The notes: generated by a model not told the origin, from the sequence alone. A DNA stretch of 64,000 bases from Lonepinella sp042468235 (GCF_042468235.1 NZ_CP170386.1:372001-436000), one strand, 5' to 3'. Positions 34,002 to 42,207 are shown, counted from the stretch's first letter. A program made the numbers and translations.

Positions 34002-35216
34002 ATGTGGTTATTTGGACGAAAAAAAGAACAGCGTAGCACCCAAGTCAATATTGATGAACTGCTTTCTTATTTGGGCGTAAGCAATACAGGTGCAGGGGAA
34101 TTTGTCAGTCCGCAAACCGCCGAAGCCTTGCCAGCGGTAATGAACGCCGTAACGGTGATTAGTGAAGCGGTGGCAAGTATGCCTTGCTATTTGTATCAGC
34201 TTAAAGATGACGGACGGGAAAGAGTTTTTAATCACCCTATTGACTATCTGCTTAATGAAATGCCTAACCGCAATCAAACCCCTTATCAGTTTAAATACAC
34301 GATGATGCGACACTGCTTGCTAAATGGCAATGCTTATGCGGTGATTGGGTGGGATAAAAAAGGACAGCCAGAAAGCCTAACACCTTATCCGCCAAGTGCG
34401 GTAAATATTATCCGTTTAGTGGGTGGCAAGTATATTTATCAAATTACCGACCTAGACGGAAACACGCACCAATACTTACAGGATGAGATTTTACATTTAC
34501 GCCATTCTAGCCTTGATGGCTTTATGGGGCGTTCGCCTGTGACGATTTGCCGTGAAGCAATCGGGCTAGGATTAGCACAGCAAAAACACGGGGCAAGCGT
34601 GATGAAAAATGGCTTAATGGCGAGCGGTTTAATCACTACAAGCGAATGGTTAGACGAAGCCAAGGCACAAAAAGCCATTAAAGCCCTAGAGCGTTACAAA
34701 GGGGCTAAAAATGCGGGTAAAACGCCAGTTCTTGAGGGGTCAATGGAATATAAGCAGCTAGGCATGACAAACCAAGATGCGGAATGGTTGCAGAGCCGAA
34801 CATTTACAATCGGGGATATCGCACGCATTTTTAATATCAGTCCGATTTTTTTACAGGAATATTCAAACAGTAGCTATTCAAATTTCAGTGAAGCAAGCCG
34901 AGCATTTTTATCACAGACTTTGCGTCCATGGCTAACCAATTTTGAACAACAGCTAAAAGATGCCTTAATGGTTGATGTGGCAGATAGAACCGCACCCCGT
35001 TATTTAATTGAATTTGATACCGCTGATTTATTGCGAACCAGTCAGAATGAACGCTTTAGTAGCTATGAGATTGCGATTAAATCGGGCGTGATGTCACCGA
35101 ATGAAGTAAGAAGACGTGAGGGGCTTACGCCTTATGCTGGTGGCGATGAATTTAGCCAAGCATGGAAGCAAACAGTCGAAGTTAAGCAAGGTGATAGCAA
35201 TGGCACGAATGATTAA
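34002..35216 (+). CDS. Phage portal protein, HK97 family
   Basis: Forms the dodecameric DNA gate at the capsid vertex. 404 aa, with MNAVTVISEAVASMPCYLYQ and ADTLL-type C-terminus (IEFDTADLLRTSQNERFSSYEIAIKSG, NEVRRREGL). The TTG at 33996 is an alternative start; ATG at 34002 is preferred. The last 17 nt overlap the next gene. Confidence 0.9.
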   Translation: MWLFGRKKEQRSTQVNIDELLSYLGVSNTGAGEFVSPQTAEALPAVMNAVTVISEAVASMPCYLYQLKDDGRERVFNHPIDYLLNEMPNRNQTPYQFKYTMMRHCLLNGNAYAVIGWDKKGQPESLTPYPPSAVNIIRLVGGKYIYQITDLDGNTHQYLQDEILHLRHSSLDGFMGRSPVTICREAIGLGLAQQKHGASVMKNGLMASGLITTSEWLDEAKAQKAIKALERYKGAKNAGKTPVLEGSMEYKQLGMTNQDAEWLQSRTFTIGDIARIFNISPIFLQEYSNSSYSNFSEASRAFLSQTLRPWLTNFEQQLKDALMVDVADRTAPRYLIEFDTADLLRTSQNERFSSYEIAIKSGVMSPNEVRRREGLTPYAGGDEFSQAWKQTVEVKQGDSNGTND

Positions 35217-35556
35217 GGCTGGCAAATATAACAAGGTGATTACGTTGCAAAATCGCAATTATGCCAAGGAAAAAGAGAGCGGTTATTCTAGCGGCTACAA
35301 TCCAATATGGGAAGATTTTGCGACTGTTCGTGCGAGTGTAGAGCCTATTCAAGGGCGTGAATATTTTAGCGGTCCTTTTCAAATGGGTGAAAATATTATT
35401 CGGGTGCGAATTCGTTATATTGACAATGTAGATCGGAAAATGCGAATTAAATACGGCGATAGATTGTTAAGCATTTATTCAGTAATTGATAGCAAAGATG
35501 AGCATAGAGAACTGCAATTAATGTGTAAAGAGGGTGAAGCCTATGGAAACCACTAG
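35200..35556 (+). CDS. Head closure/head-tail adaptor protein
   Basis: A 118-aa beta-rich protein like SPP1 gp16/HK97 head-closure proteins (KVITLQNRN, YNPIWEDFATVRASVEPIQGRE, RIRYIDNVDRKMRIKYGDRL, YSVIDSKDEHRELQLMC). Start taken at ATG 35200, preceded by AAGGTGATA; the frame is open further upstream inside portal but that part is a shadow. Overlaps portal and the next gene. Confidence 0.72.
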   Translation: MARMIKAGKYNKVITLQNRNYAKEKESGYSSGYNPIWEDFATVRASVEPIQGREYFSGPFQMGENIIRVRIRYIDNVDRKMRIKYGDRLLSIYSVIDSKDEHRELQLMCKEGEAYGNH

Positions 35557-35869
35557 CAACAGTTTAATCAATCTTCAAGAAGTAAAAGCACATTTAAATT
35601 TAACCGATGATTTTAATTTAGATGATAGCTTACTTACTGGATTTATTAACGTCAGCGTTGAAGTAGCACAAAAGCATATTGGCAAAGTATTTGGCGAACA
35701 GGAAACAGATTTAACGATTCCATTTTATCCAGCAATCAAGGTCGGTTGCTTGATGTATGTCGCTCACTTGTACACTAACCGAGAAATCACAACTGACACT
35801 GCTCAAACCATTATACCAATGACTATCAGCAGTTTATGGAATGTGTACAGAGAGCCTTGTATCTATTAG
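35543..35869 (+). CDS. Head-tail connector, gp6-like
   Basis: A 108-aa mostly helical protein of the HK97 gp6/SPP1 gp15 connector type, with LINLQEVKAHLNLTDDFNLDD at the N-terminus and a helical core IKVGCLMYVAHLY. It would sit under the portal and mediate helper tail attachment. Start ATG 35543 has AGAGGG eight bases upstream. Confidence 0.72.
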   Translation: METTSNSLINLQEVKAHLNLTDDFNLDDSLLTGFINVSVEVAQKHIGKVFGEQETDLTIPFYPAIKVGCLMYVAHLYTNREITTDTAQTIIPMTISSLWNVYREPCIY

Positions 35870-35878
35870 GGGGAAGTT

Positions 35879-36238
35879 ATGCCAATTCAACCATTAAAAC
35901 GTTGTAGTTATCCGAATTGTAGAAATCGGGTTAGATTTGGGCGATGTGAAGAACATAAGCCAAAGGATAAGCGAGCAAGTGCTAGTAAACGTGGTTACGA
36001 CCACAAATGGAGCAGATATAGAGCCGAATACTTAAAGCACCGCCCTTTATGCGTGATGTGTTTAGAGAAAGGAAAATATACAGCTGCAACTGTAATCGAC
36101 CATATTAAACCCGTAGAGAACGGACAAGCCGATCCGAATTTCTGGCGGTCAGATAATCATCAACCATTATGCCGTGATTGCCATAGCTATAAGACAAGAG
36201 TCATAGACCAACGTGGATTCGGAGCAAAAAAGCAATAA
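35879..36238 (+). CDS. HNH endonuclease of the packaging module
   Basis: A 119-aa HNH nuclease with zinc-binding cysteines (CSYPNC, CVMC, CRDC) and the HNH core DHIKPVENGQ...NHQPLCRDCH. In HK97-like phages and capsid-forming satellites an HNH protein next to TerS works with TerL in cos cleavage. It lies directly before the candidate cos region and terS. RBS is AGGGGG. Confidence 0.88.
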   Translation: MPIQPLKRCSYPNCRNRVRFGRCEEHKPKDKRASASKRGYDHKWSRYRAEYLKHRPLCVMCLEKGKYTAATVIDHIKPVENGQADPNFWRSDNHQPLCRDCHSYKTRVIDQRGFGAKKQ

Positions 36239-36302
36239 TAAACTTAAAGATTAGTTTTTATTTAAATATCAATAAGTTATATTTTGTTTTAAATTTGTTT
36301 TA

Positions 36303-36360
36303 GACGGGTGGGGGGAGTTTTGAAAAGAAAATCCCAAGCCTAACGAACCGCCCGCCCAAC
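36303..36360. other. Candidate cos packaging site
   Basis: The 165-bp gap between HNH and terS holds a G-run GACGGGTGGGGGG (36303-36315) and a C-rich partner ACCGCCCGCCCA (36347-36358), unlike the AT-rich surroundings. Position and G-rich composition fit cos sites of HNH-dependent 3'-overhang phages. The nick positions cannot be read from sequence alone. Confidence 0.45.
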
Positions 36361-36403
36361 TCAATTTTTACGCACGGCAATTTTTTAGAGAATAAGGAAA
36401 GCC

Positions 36404-36772
36404 ATGAACAAACAGAAAACATACAGAACGCCAGAGTTCTTAGATAATATTGCTAAGAGCCAATGGAAAGCACGCATTAAACAGCTATCAGAGCGTGGCG
36501 ATATTAAGCCAGAGGATTTAACCAATTTAGAAATCTATTGCGAAAATTACGCTATTTGGCGGCATTCCGTAGCGGATTTAGCCAAGAATGGATTTGTTAT
36601 TACCAATTCACAGGGGACAAAATCAAGAAACCCTGCTTTGTCTGCTAAATCGGATGCTGAAAAAGTGATGATCAAGATGTCAACCCTATTAGGATTTGAC
36701 CCCGTCAGCCGTAGAAAAAATCCAGTAGAAAGCGAAGAAGCAGATCAGCTTGATAATATTCTAGCAATGTAA
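36404..36772 (+). CDS. Terminase small subunit, P27 family
   Basis: Recognises the packaging site. 122 aa, mainly helical, with LTNLEIYCENYAIWRHSVADLAKNG, then NPALSAKSDAEKVMIKMSTLLGFDP, the P27 pattern. Two nucleotides separate it from terL. AAGGAAAGCC precedes the ATG. Confidence 0.85.
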   Translation: MNKQKTYRTPEFLDNIAKSQWKARIKQLSERGDIKPEDLTNLEIYCENYAIWRHSVADLAKNGFVITNSQGTKSRNPALSAKSDAEKVMIKMSTLLGFDPVSRRKNPVESEEADQLDNILAM

Positions 36773-36774
36773 CT

Positions 36775-38442
36775 ATGAGCATTTGGCACGATTACGCATT
36801 ATCAGTAAGGGATAACAAGATAAACGCTTGTAAACGCATTAAGCAAGCGGTAGAGCGTTATTTTGCTGATTTAGCCAACCCTGATTATATCTTTGATGAA
36901 AGTACCGTAGCCAAGTTTATTGCCTTTTCCAGATTATGCCCGCACGTCAAAGGACACCTAAGGGGGCAACCGATAGCGTTAAGCGACTGGCAACAATTTC
37001 TATTTGCCAATATTTTGGGCTTTAAATATCGTGATACAGGTTTAAGAAAATACCGATCCGCCTACATTCAAGTGGCAAGAAAAAATGCAAAATCAACGGT
37101 TGCAGCCGTGCTGGCGAATTGGTTTTTAATAATGGAACAAGGTCAGCAAGATATTTACACCGCAGCCGTAAGCCGAGACCAAGCCCGAATAGTATTTGAT
37201 GACGCTCGTCAGATGTGTTTGCTTTCTCAACCCTTGCGGAAACGCTTAAATATTCAACAGCATAAACTTATCAACCCAAAGAACAACAGCTTAATGCGAC
37301 CTTTAGCGGCTAAATCAAGCACCATTGAGGGAACTAACCCAAGCCTTGCTATTGTGGACGAATACCATTTACACCCTGACAACAGCGTATATTCAGCCTT
37401 AGAGCTAGGGCAAGGGGCAAGACCACAAGGGCTTTTATTTGCCATTACAACCGCAGGCAGTAACACTATATCAGCCTGTAAACAGCATTATGATTATTGT
37501 TGTCAGATTTTGGACGGCAACGAGCAAAACGAAAGTATCTTCATAATGATTTTTGAGCTAGACGAAGAAAGCGATATTGATAACCCTGATAATTGGATTA
37601 AAGCCAATCCGAATATCGGTAAATCTATTCCTTATTTAGATTTTGAGAACACAATCAGAAAAGCTAGGGGTATTCCGTCAGAATGGGTGGAAATGCTCAC
37701 TAAACGCTTTAATGTATGGTGTAACGGGCAAACACCGTGGCTTAATTTAGATGCGTGGGCGTTATGTCAGCGTAGCTATGATGATAGCAATTTACTGCAA
37801 TCTGATTGCTATATGGGGCTAGATTTATCCAGCACGAGCGATTTAACCAGTATTTGTTATAGCTTTCCAGTTGAAAACAAAGTGCGGTTATATTGTCGTC
37901 ACTATATCCCAGAATATCAGCTTGAAAACGTGGCAAATAAAAACCGTGCTATTTACCGCCAATGGGTACGGCAAGGCTGGCTAACGACTACAACGGGCGA
38001 CTGTATCGATTATGACAAAATCCGAGATGATATTTTAAAAGACGCTGAAAGATTTAATATTAAAATGATTGGCTTTGATGTCTGGAACGCCACACATTTA
38101 CGCACACAATTACAATCAGCAGGGCTAGAAGTAGAACCCTTTCCGCAGACCTATCAACGATTTAGCCCAGTAGCAAAATCAGTAGAAGTGCTAATTAATC
38201 GTAAACTGATTGAACATAACGGCGACCCTGTTTTAGCGTGGGCATTGTCAAATGTGGTAATGGAAACGGATGCAAACGCCAATATTAAACCGAACAAGAA
38301 AAAGGCAGCGAATAAAATTGACCCTGCCATAGCGTTTTTAATGTCTTATGGTACTTATCAGCTTGAATACGGCGATCTGATTTTTGAGCTATCAGAAGCA
38401 CATCAGCAAGCATTGCAAGATTTTAACGGAATTGATTTATAG
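36775..38442 (+). CDS. Terminase large subunit
   Basis: Packaging motor and nuclease. 555 aa with the ATPase P-loop-like ARKNAKST near residue 105, Walker B IVDEYHLH, and an RNase H-like nuclease domain starting at MGLDLSSTSDLTS with later Asp residues (IGFDVWNA, KIDPAIAFLMSYG). Intact and of normal length for the phiSLT/HK97-type large terminases. Confidence 0.92.
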   Translation: MSIWHDYALSVRDNKINACKRIKQAVERYFADLANPDYIFDESTVAKFIAFSRLCPHVKGHLRGQPIALSDWQQFLFANILGFKYRDTGLRKYRSAYIQVARKNAKSTVAAVLANWFLIMEQGQQDIYTAAVSRDQARIVFDDARQMCLLSQPLRKRLNIQQHKLINPKNNSLMRPLAAKSSTIEGTNPSLAIVDEYHLHPDNSVYSALELGQGARPQGLLFAITTAGSNTISACKQHYDYCCQILDGNEQNESIFIMIFELDEESDIDNPDNWIKANPNIGKSIPYLDFENTIRKARGIPSEWVEMLTKRFNVWCNGQTPWLNLDAWALCQRSYDDSNLLQSDCYMGLDLSSTSDLTSICYSFPVENKVRLYCRHYIPEYQLENVANKNRAIYRQWVRQGWLTTTTGDCIDYDKIRDDILKDAERFNIKMIGFDVWNATHLRTQLQSAGLEVEPFPQTYQRFSPVAKSVEVLINRKLIEHNGDPVLAWALSNVVMETDANANIKPNKKKAANKIDPAIAFLMSYGTYQLEYGDLIFELSEAHQQALQDFNGIDL

Positions 38443-38453
38443 GAGTAAATAGA

Positions 38454-38912
38454 ATGGCGAGTTTTTTAGATCAGATAAATGCGTTTGTGAAAAAAGTAGA
38501 AAAACAAACAACAACCGCACAACCAAGAATAATGCGAAAGGCTTTAAACGAAGGTGCTAAAATTTTAAAATCGTCAGTTAAGCCATTAATTCCAGTATTG
38601 GGAAAATCAACCGAAACACGGCAAAAAGGCACGGTTAAAAATAACATCAGATATAAAACAAGAATTTCAAAAAATCGTAGAAGTGGGTCAACCATTGTTA
38701 GGGTTATGCGTGCGAAAGGAAAAAGAATGGCAGCGGTAAGTGATAACACAAAAGACCGCACAGATCCGTTTTATTGGTTTATGTTAGACCGTGGCACTAA
38801 AAAGATGAAAGGTCAGCATTTTATGCAGCAAGCGAGACAAAACAGTATGGCAACCGCCGTGGCAAAAGTAAGAAGCGTTTATATTGAAGAAATGGCAAAA
38901 GGGATGAGATAA
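38454..38912 (+). CDS. HK97 gp10-like neck protein
   Basis: A 152-aa basic protein with the HK97-gp10 pattern: helical N-terminus, ALNEGAKILKSSVKPLIPV, a charged strand region (NNIRYKTRISKNRRSGSTIVRVMRAKG), then DPFYWFMLDRGTKKMKGQHFM. It would act at the head-tail junction. Last gene of the head operon, so the module ends with a neck component and no tail-tube or tape-measure genes. Confidence 0.78.
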   Translation: MASFLDQINAFVKKVEKQTTTAQPRIMRKALNEGAKILKSSVKPLIPVLGKSTETRQKGTVKNNIRYKTRISKNRRSGSTIVRVMRAKGKRMAAVSDNTKDRTDPFYWFMLDRGTKKMKGQHFMQQARQNSMATAVAKVRSVYIEEMAKGMR

Positions 38913-39055
38913 AAATAAAGGCTCAAACTTTCCAGAATGAACCCTTATTTATTAATTTAATAAAGGAAAAATGGTCAACTCAAAATTGAGCCTACCGATG
39001 ACGACCGATTGCAGTTTTTACGGTCAATCCTTTGTTATTATACACCATTCCGCAC

Positions 39056-39084
39056 TTGAAAAATAATATTTTTATCATTATATT
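39056..39084 (+). promoter_or_regulatory. Strong promoter upstream of the structured RNA
   Basis: TTGAAA (39056-39061), exactly 17 bp, TATATT (39079-39084). Transcription would begin near 39091, just before the hairpin RNA. Confidence 0.75.
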
Positions 39085-39101
39085 TAAAGGGAAACAAATT
39101 A

Positions 39102-39154
39102 AACGCACCTAGGCTGATCCCCGAAAGCAAGAAACCTTATCTTGTTGGTGCGTT
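39102..39154 (+). ncRNA. Structured leader RNA, possibly c4-antisense-like
   Basis: AACGCACC (39102-39109) pairs with GGTGCGTT (39147-39154) as an outer 8-bp stem. Inside, CAAGA (39128-39132) pairs with TCTTG (39140-39144), and GCTGATCCCCGAAAGC can form a small stem. P1/P7-like phages place c4 antisense RNA ahead of icd/ant genes, and an Icd-like gene lies downstream here, so a c4-like role is possible. It could also be a leader or retained riboregulator of the 39186 gene. The 273-bp gap 38913-39185 holds nothing else clear. Confidence 0.45.
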
Positions 39155-39185
39155 CCTATCATAAAGGAAATGCAAAAGGGGCATT

Positions 39186-40163
39186 ATGGAAACGCCAAAA
39201 TATTTACCTAAAAAAGCATACTCACTAGATGATGCAGTTAAATACATTTCATCAAACCATAATATAGAAATATCAAAAAAAGATTTACTGGAATATTTTC
39301 AAAACGGTGATATTCAATTATCTGTTCATCTTTCTGGCAATACAAATGAAATTAGAACAATAAACAGGAAAAAAGTAGATCGAAAAAATCCATTATTGAT
39401 AGATATAAATTCTGTTTTTATCAAAATAAACACAAAGATGGTTAAATCTAAAACGTTATTTAGTGATGATAACTTGATTGAACTTGATATTGGTGATTTC
39501 AAGATCTTACTAAGATTAAATCAAGAAAGTAGCATATATAATGATGTGAAAAATTTGAGCTATATTGAATTATATAATGAAAAATTAAATTGCTTACATT
39601 CTTTTTCCTTTAATAGCTACTTTCCATTAGGGATAAGTTTTCTTAATGAACATAATATAGATCAAGTTTTAGAAGTTGGCTATATTAATGACTTTAACCA
39701 TGTAAAAAAAACGGAGATCTCTTTTCTTTTTTCCGCAGGGAAAAATAAAGCAAAAATACATCTTGATGATATTTGTATATTGCATCGTGATTTAGTTGAA
39801 TTTTTAGAAATGTTTTCAATTATTGATAGAAAATATAATCAGATTGAAGAAATAAGCAGTCTAAAAGAAAAAGTTAAAGAATTAAGTGAAACGATAGCAG
39901 AAAAAGACAACCAGATAGCTAAATTAAAATCTCAACTTGCAGAAGAAAATCGCCCAATATTATTAGGTGAGCATAGAAAAGATGATTTGTTAAAAATTGC
40001 TATTGAAGTGCGTAAAAAATATTGGTCGAATTATCCCGAAAATATAAAATCTAACATACAAATAAGAGATTACATCAAGCGAGATTATGGCATAGCTACA
40101 ACAACCGCAGAAGAAATAGAAAAAATCGCTTGTCCGATAAATCGAACGAAAAATAAGAAATAA
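39186..40163 (+). CDS. Unrecognised coiled-coil protein of the satellite
   Basis: I do not recognise this 325-aa protein. Residues 1-40 look like a small helical DNA-binding or recruitment segment (KKAYSLDDAVKYISSNHNIE). A mixed alpha/beta region of about 170 residues follows, then a coiled coil near 215-255 (SLKEKVKELSETIAEKDNQI). The compact C-terminus has HRKDDLLKIAIEVRKKYW and IQIRDYIKRDYGIATTTAEEIEKIACP. It is more AT-rich than neighbours and has its own promoter and terminator, the layout of an accessory cargo gene. Regulator or phage-interference factor are both possible. Confidence 0.6.
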   Translation: METPKYLPKKAYSLDDAVKYISSNHNIEISKKDLLEYFQNGDIQLSVHLSGNTNEIRTINRKKVDRKNPLLIDINSVFIKINTKMVKSKTLFSDDNLIELDIGDFKILLRLNQESSIYNDVKNLSYIELYNEKLNCLHSFSFNSYFPLGISFLNEHNIDQVLEVGYINDFNHVKKTEISFLFSAGKNKAKIHLDDICILHRDLVEFLEMFSIIDRKYNQIEEISSLKEKVKELSETIAEKDNQIAKLKSQLAEENRPILLGEHRKDDLLKIAIEVRKKYWSNYPENIKSNIQIRDYIKRDYGIATTTAEEIEKIACPINRTKNKK

Positions 40164-40183
40164 TCTAACTTATTGATTTTATT

Positions 40184-40215
40184 ATATCCTGTCTATGTAG
40201 GCAGGATATTTTTTT
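40184..40215 (+). terminator. Terminator of the 39186 gene
   Basis: ATATCCTG (40184-40191) pairs with CAGGATAT (40202-40209), followed by T-run to 40215. Confidence 0.85.
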
Positions 40216-40263
40216 CAACCTTGTTATAACCCCCCTATATATTCAATGTGTTTTAATTCCCCC

Positions 40264-40275
40264 CGTAACGTTACG
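40264..40275. promoter_or_regulatory. Perfect palindrome upstream of alpA, candidate operator
   Basis: CGTAACGTTACG is a perfect 12-bp palindrome 36 bp before the alpA start, preceded by TATATA (near 40237). It suits a dimeric repressor or AlpA autoregulation. Confidence 0.5.
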
Positions 40276-40310
40276 CAACCAACCGAAACCAAACACACAA
40301 GGGGGTAATT

Positions 40311-40514
40311 ATGGAAACATCAACCAACCAATCACAGCAATTAATTTCAGCAGCAAATGTTCTGCTAAAAGTGGGATTCGGTCGCACGAAATTAAATGAG
40401 CTAGTGAAAGCTAAACAATTTCCGCAACCAATCCGATTTTCTCAAAATTTCATCCGTTGGGATTTAGCAGAAGTGAATAATTGGATTGAACAACAAAAAG
40501 CAGCAAGGGGGTAA
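40311..40514 (+). CDS. alpA: AlpA-family transcriptional regulator
   Basis: A 67-aa winged/MerR-like helix-turn-helix protein of the AlpA family, which activates integrase and excision genes in P4-like satellites. The motif runs ISAANVLLKVGFGRTKLNEL then FPQPIRFSQNFIRWDLAEVNNWI. First gene of the early operon, with AGGGGGT at the ribosome binding site and 2 nt before the next gene. Confidence 0.88.
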   Translation: METSTNQSQQLISAANVLLKVGFGRTKLNELVKAKQFPQPIRFSQNFIRWDLAEVNNWIEQQKAARG

Positions 40515-40516
40515 TT

Positions 40517-40858
40517 ATGCTCACAAGAGAAATGATTATTTGTAAAACAATGCTTGAAAATCCACAGGCTGGCATCAGCGAAAAAGAAAGCTATTTTGAA
40601 GTCCATTTCTTAAACGCACGCAACGAAGTTGGACGTATTGAAAGAATTATTGGCAGTCGTTTTAATCGTCAGATTGAAACCAGTCAACACGATAGACGCT
40701 ACACAAGATACACGCCAAAGAACGAAGAACAAATTAGAAAAATTGCTGATTTATTTAATGCGAGATTGGCATATCACCAAGCCAAGAAACGCTATCTTGA
40801 TGAATTGCCTATCGGTGAAAGTCAGATTCAAAATGCAGTGAACAGGTTAGCACGCTAA
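40517..40858 (+). CDS. Unknown 113-aa early protein
   Basis: I do not recognise a family. The protein is charged and helical, with NARNEVGRIERIIGSRFNRQIE reminiscent of helix-turn-helix proteins of the Hin/regulator kind and a C-terminal helix AYHQAKKRYLDEL. It begins 2 nt after alpA and has the same AGGGGGTAATTATG start context. A CCCCC-N7-GGGGG hairpin without a U-tract (40869-40885) follows. Confidence 0.7.
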   Translation: MLTREMIICKTMLENPQAGISEKESYFEVHFLNARNEVGRIERIIGSRFNRQIETSQHDRRYTRYTPKNEEQIRKIADLFNARLAYHQAKKRYLDELPIGESQIQNAVNRLAR

Positions 40859-40933
40859 TAAAAGTAAACCCCCAATAAATGGGGGCTACAAAGCAGGATA
40901 ATCTATTTCAATCACATAGAGAACTTTAATAAT

Positions 40934-41626
40934 ATGCCTAAAATCAAAGTCTATGCTAGATTTAATATGAAATTAAATCATATTTATAATATCAAAGATG
41001 AAAACAATTCACAATACATTTTCTTGACAAAGTGCGGTGAAATTTGCGATAGTTTTCACGCACTAGCAAAATCTAGTGCCGAGCCTGAGAACTCGAACGT
41101 TTTACTTGTGGCGAACGACAGCACGCCAATTTATCACCGTGCTTTTTTTGTTCGTAGCATACGCACACCCGAAGAAAGCAACCGGCTCAATTTTGAGCGG
41201 GTTAGCACTTTATCAAATGAAGTTGGTACGCTCAAATTTGAGCCTAGCAATTTTCTTTCAATGGTGGCGTGTAATGGGAAAGGTTTAGCCCTTTGCTGTG
41301 TTCCACAAGTCGCAGTTTCTCAGCCTGTTACACGTTACCGCCCAAAGCCTGAGAACTTTCAAGCGGTAATTTCTACAAAACTTTTACTTGTGGAGTTATC
41401 AGCAATGATTTACTTATTCCTAGGCATACACCGCCAAAACTTAGGCAACACAAGCCTATCTGTTCAACGCTTGCCAAAAGCAAGAATTGTTATTCAAGCC
41501 GACAGCGAAAGCACAGCACGGGCAAAAATCGCTAAAGATTATTGCTTGTTGCAATGCTGGAACGTCAAAAACTCACACCATTTACACCGCACTTTATCCA
41601 ACATTAAGGGGGTGATTTATGCGTAA
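40934..41626 (+). CDS. Ash/Icd-like host-inhibition protein
   Basis: A 230-aa protein like the Ash/'host cell division inhibitor Icd-like' proteins of P4- and P1-type elements. Marks are a cysteine/serine-rich start (LTKCGEICDSFHALAKSSAEPEN), YHRAFFVRSIRTPEESNRL, and a conserved end ARIVIQADSESTARAKIAKDYCLLQCWNVKN. In this family the function is poorly known. Its stop overlaps the next ATG in ATGCGTAA. Confidence 0.62.
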   Translation: MPKIKVYARFNMKLNHIYNIKDENNSQYIFLTKCGEICDSFHALAKSSAEPENSNVLLVANDSTPIYHRAFFVRSIRTPEESNRLNFERVSTLSNEVGTLKFEPSNFLSMVACNGKGLALCCVPQVAVSQPVTRYRPKPENFQAVISTKLLLVELSAMIYLFLGIHRQNLGNTSLSVQRLPKARIVIQADSESTARAKIAKDYCLLQCWNVKNSHHLHRTLSNIKGVIYA

Positions 41627-42002
41627 AATTTTCGTAGAGCTATTGCGTAGTCGTGAAAATGGGGGTAGTATTGGAATCACTACAACCAAAGACGGAAAGC
41701 ACGACCGTTATTTAAGTGCTATTTTTTTATCTCAAATTCACCATTCAACAGGCGAACACCGCCCCGAATGTATCGTATTTGCGGTAAGGATTACACCCCG
41801 AAATAAGGCGATTATTCGCACGAATAAGGGGGGCTGTTCTTTGGCAGTAGTTGAACCCTTACCGCACCTAACTCAAGGCGGTACATTACTAACTAACACC
41901 AAAGAGAACAATCAAATGAAACAATCCAACACTTTAACCAGTGCGTTAAATCCTATTCGCTATTCTCAACCGTTTTCATTAATGGGGGTGAGCTATGCGT
42001 AA
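41619..42002 (+). CDS. Unknown 127-aa early protein
   Basis: No family recognised. N-terminal half has a strand-rich core (KIFVELLRSRENGGSIGITTTK, ECIVFAVRITPRNKAIIRT), followed by a low-complexity Thr/Asn-rich tail. It begins and ends in the identical 8-nt overlap ATGCGTAA, with AGGGGGTGATTT before the start. Confidence 0.65.
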   Translation: MRKIFVELLRSRENGGSIGITTTKDGKHDRYLSAIFLSQIHHSTGEHRPECIVFAVRITPRNKAIIRTNKGGCSLAVVEPLPHLTQGGTLLTNTKENNQMKQSNTLTSALNPIRYSQPFSLMGVSYA

Positions 42003-42207
42003 AGCCAAAATCAAAACATTCAAGCCTGAATATCAGCCGACTTTTGAGCAGTTAGCAAAAGCGGTAGCGAGAGCAGAATTTTATTTAAATTTTGCTAAAG
42101 ATTACATTCACAGCGGACACTTAACAGGTACAGCGGACGCACTCAAAGCAATTAAAAACGAACTTACCAAAGGACTAAAACCACAACAAGGGGGCAAAAA
42201 TGCGTAA
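41995..42207 (+). CDS. Unknown 70-aa helical protein
   Basis: Small helical protein (FEQLAKAVARAEFYLNFAKDY, TADALKAIKNELTKGL). No family recognised. Start context GGGGGTGAGCT; both ends lie in ATGCGTAA overlaps. Confidence 0.65.
   Translation: MRKAKIKTFKPEYQPTFEQLAKAVARAEFYLNFAKDYIHSGHLTGTADALKAIKNELTKGLKPQQGGKNA

Noticed and set aside
39102..39154. Retron-like or riboswitch RNA
   Set aside because: No reverse transcriptase nearby and no known metabolite-riboswitch core; only a generic structured RNA can be supported.
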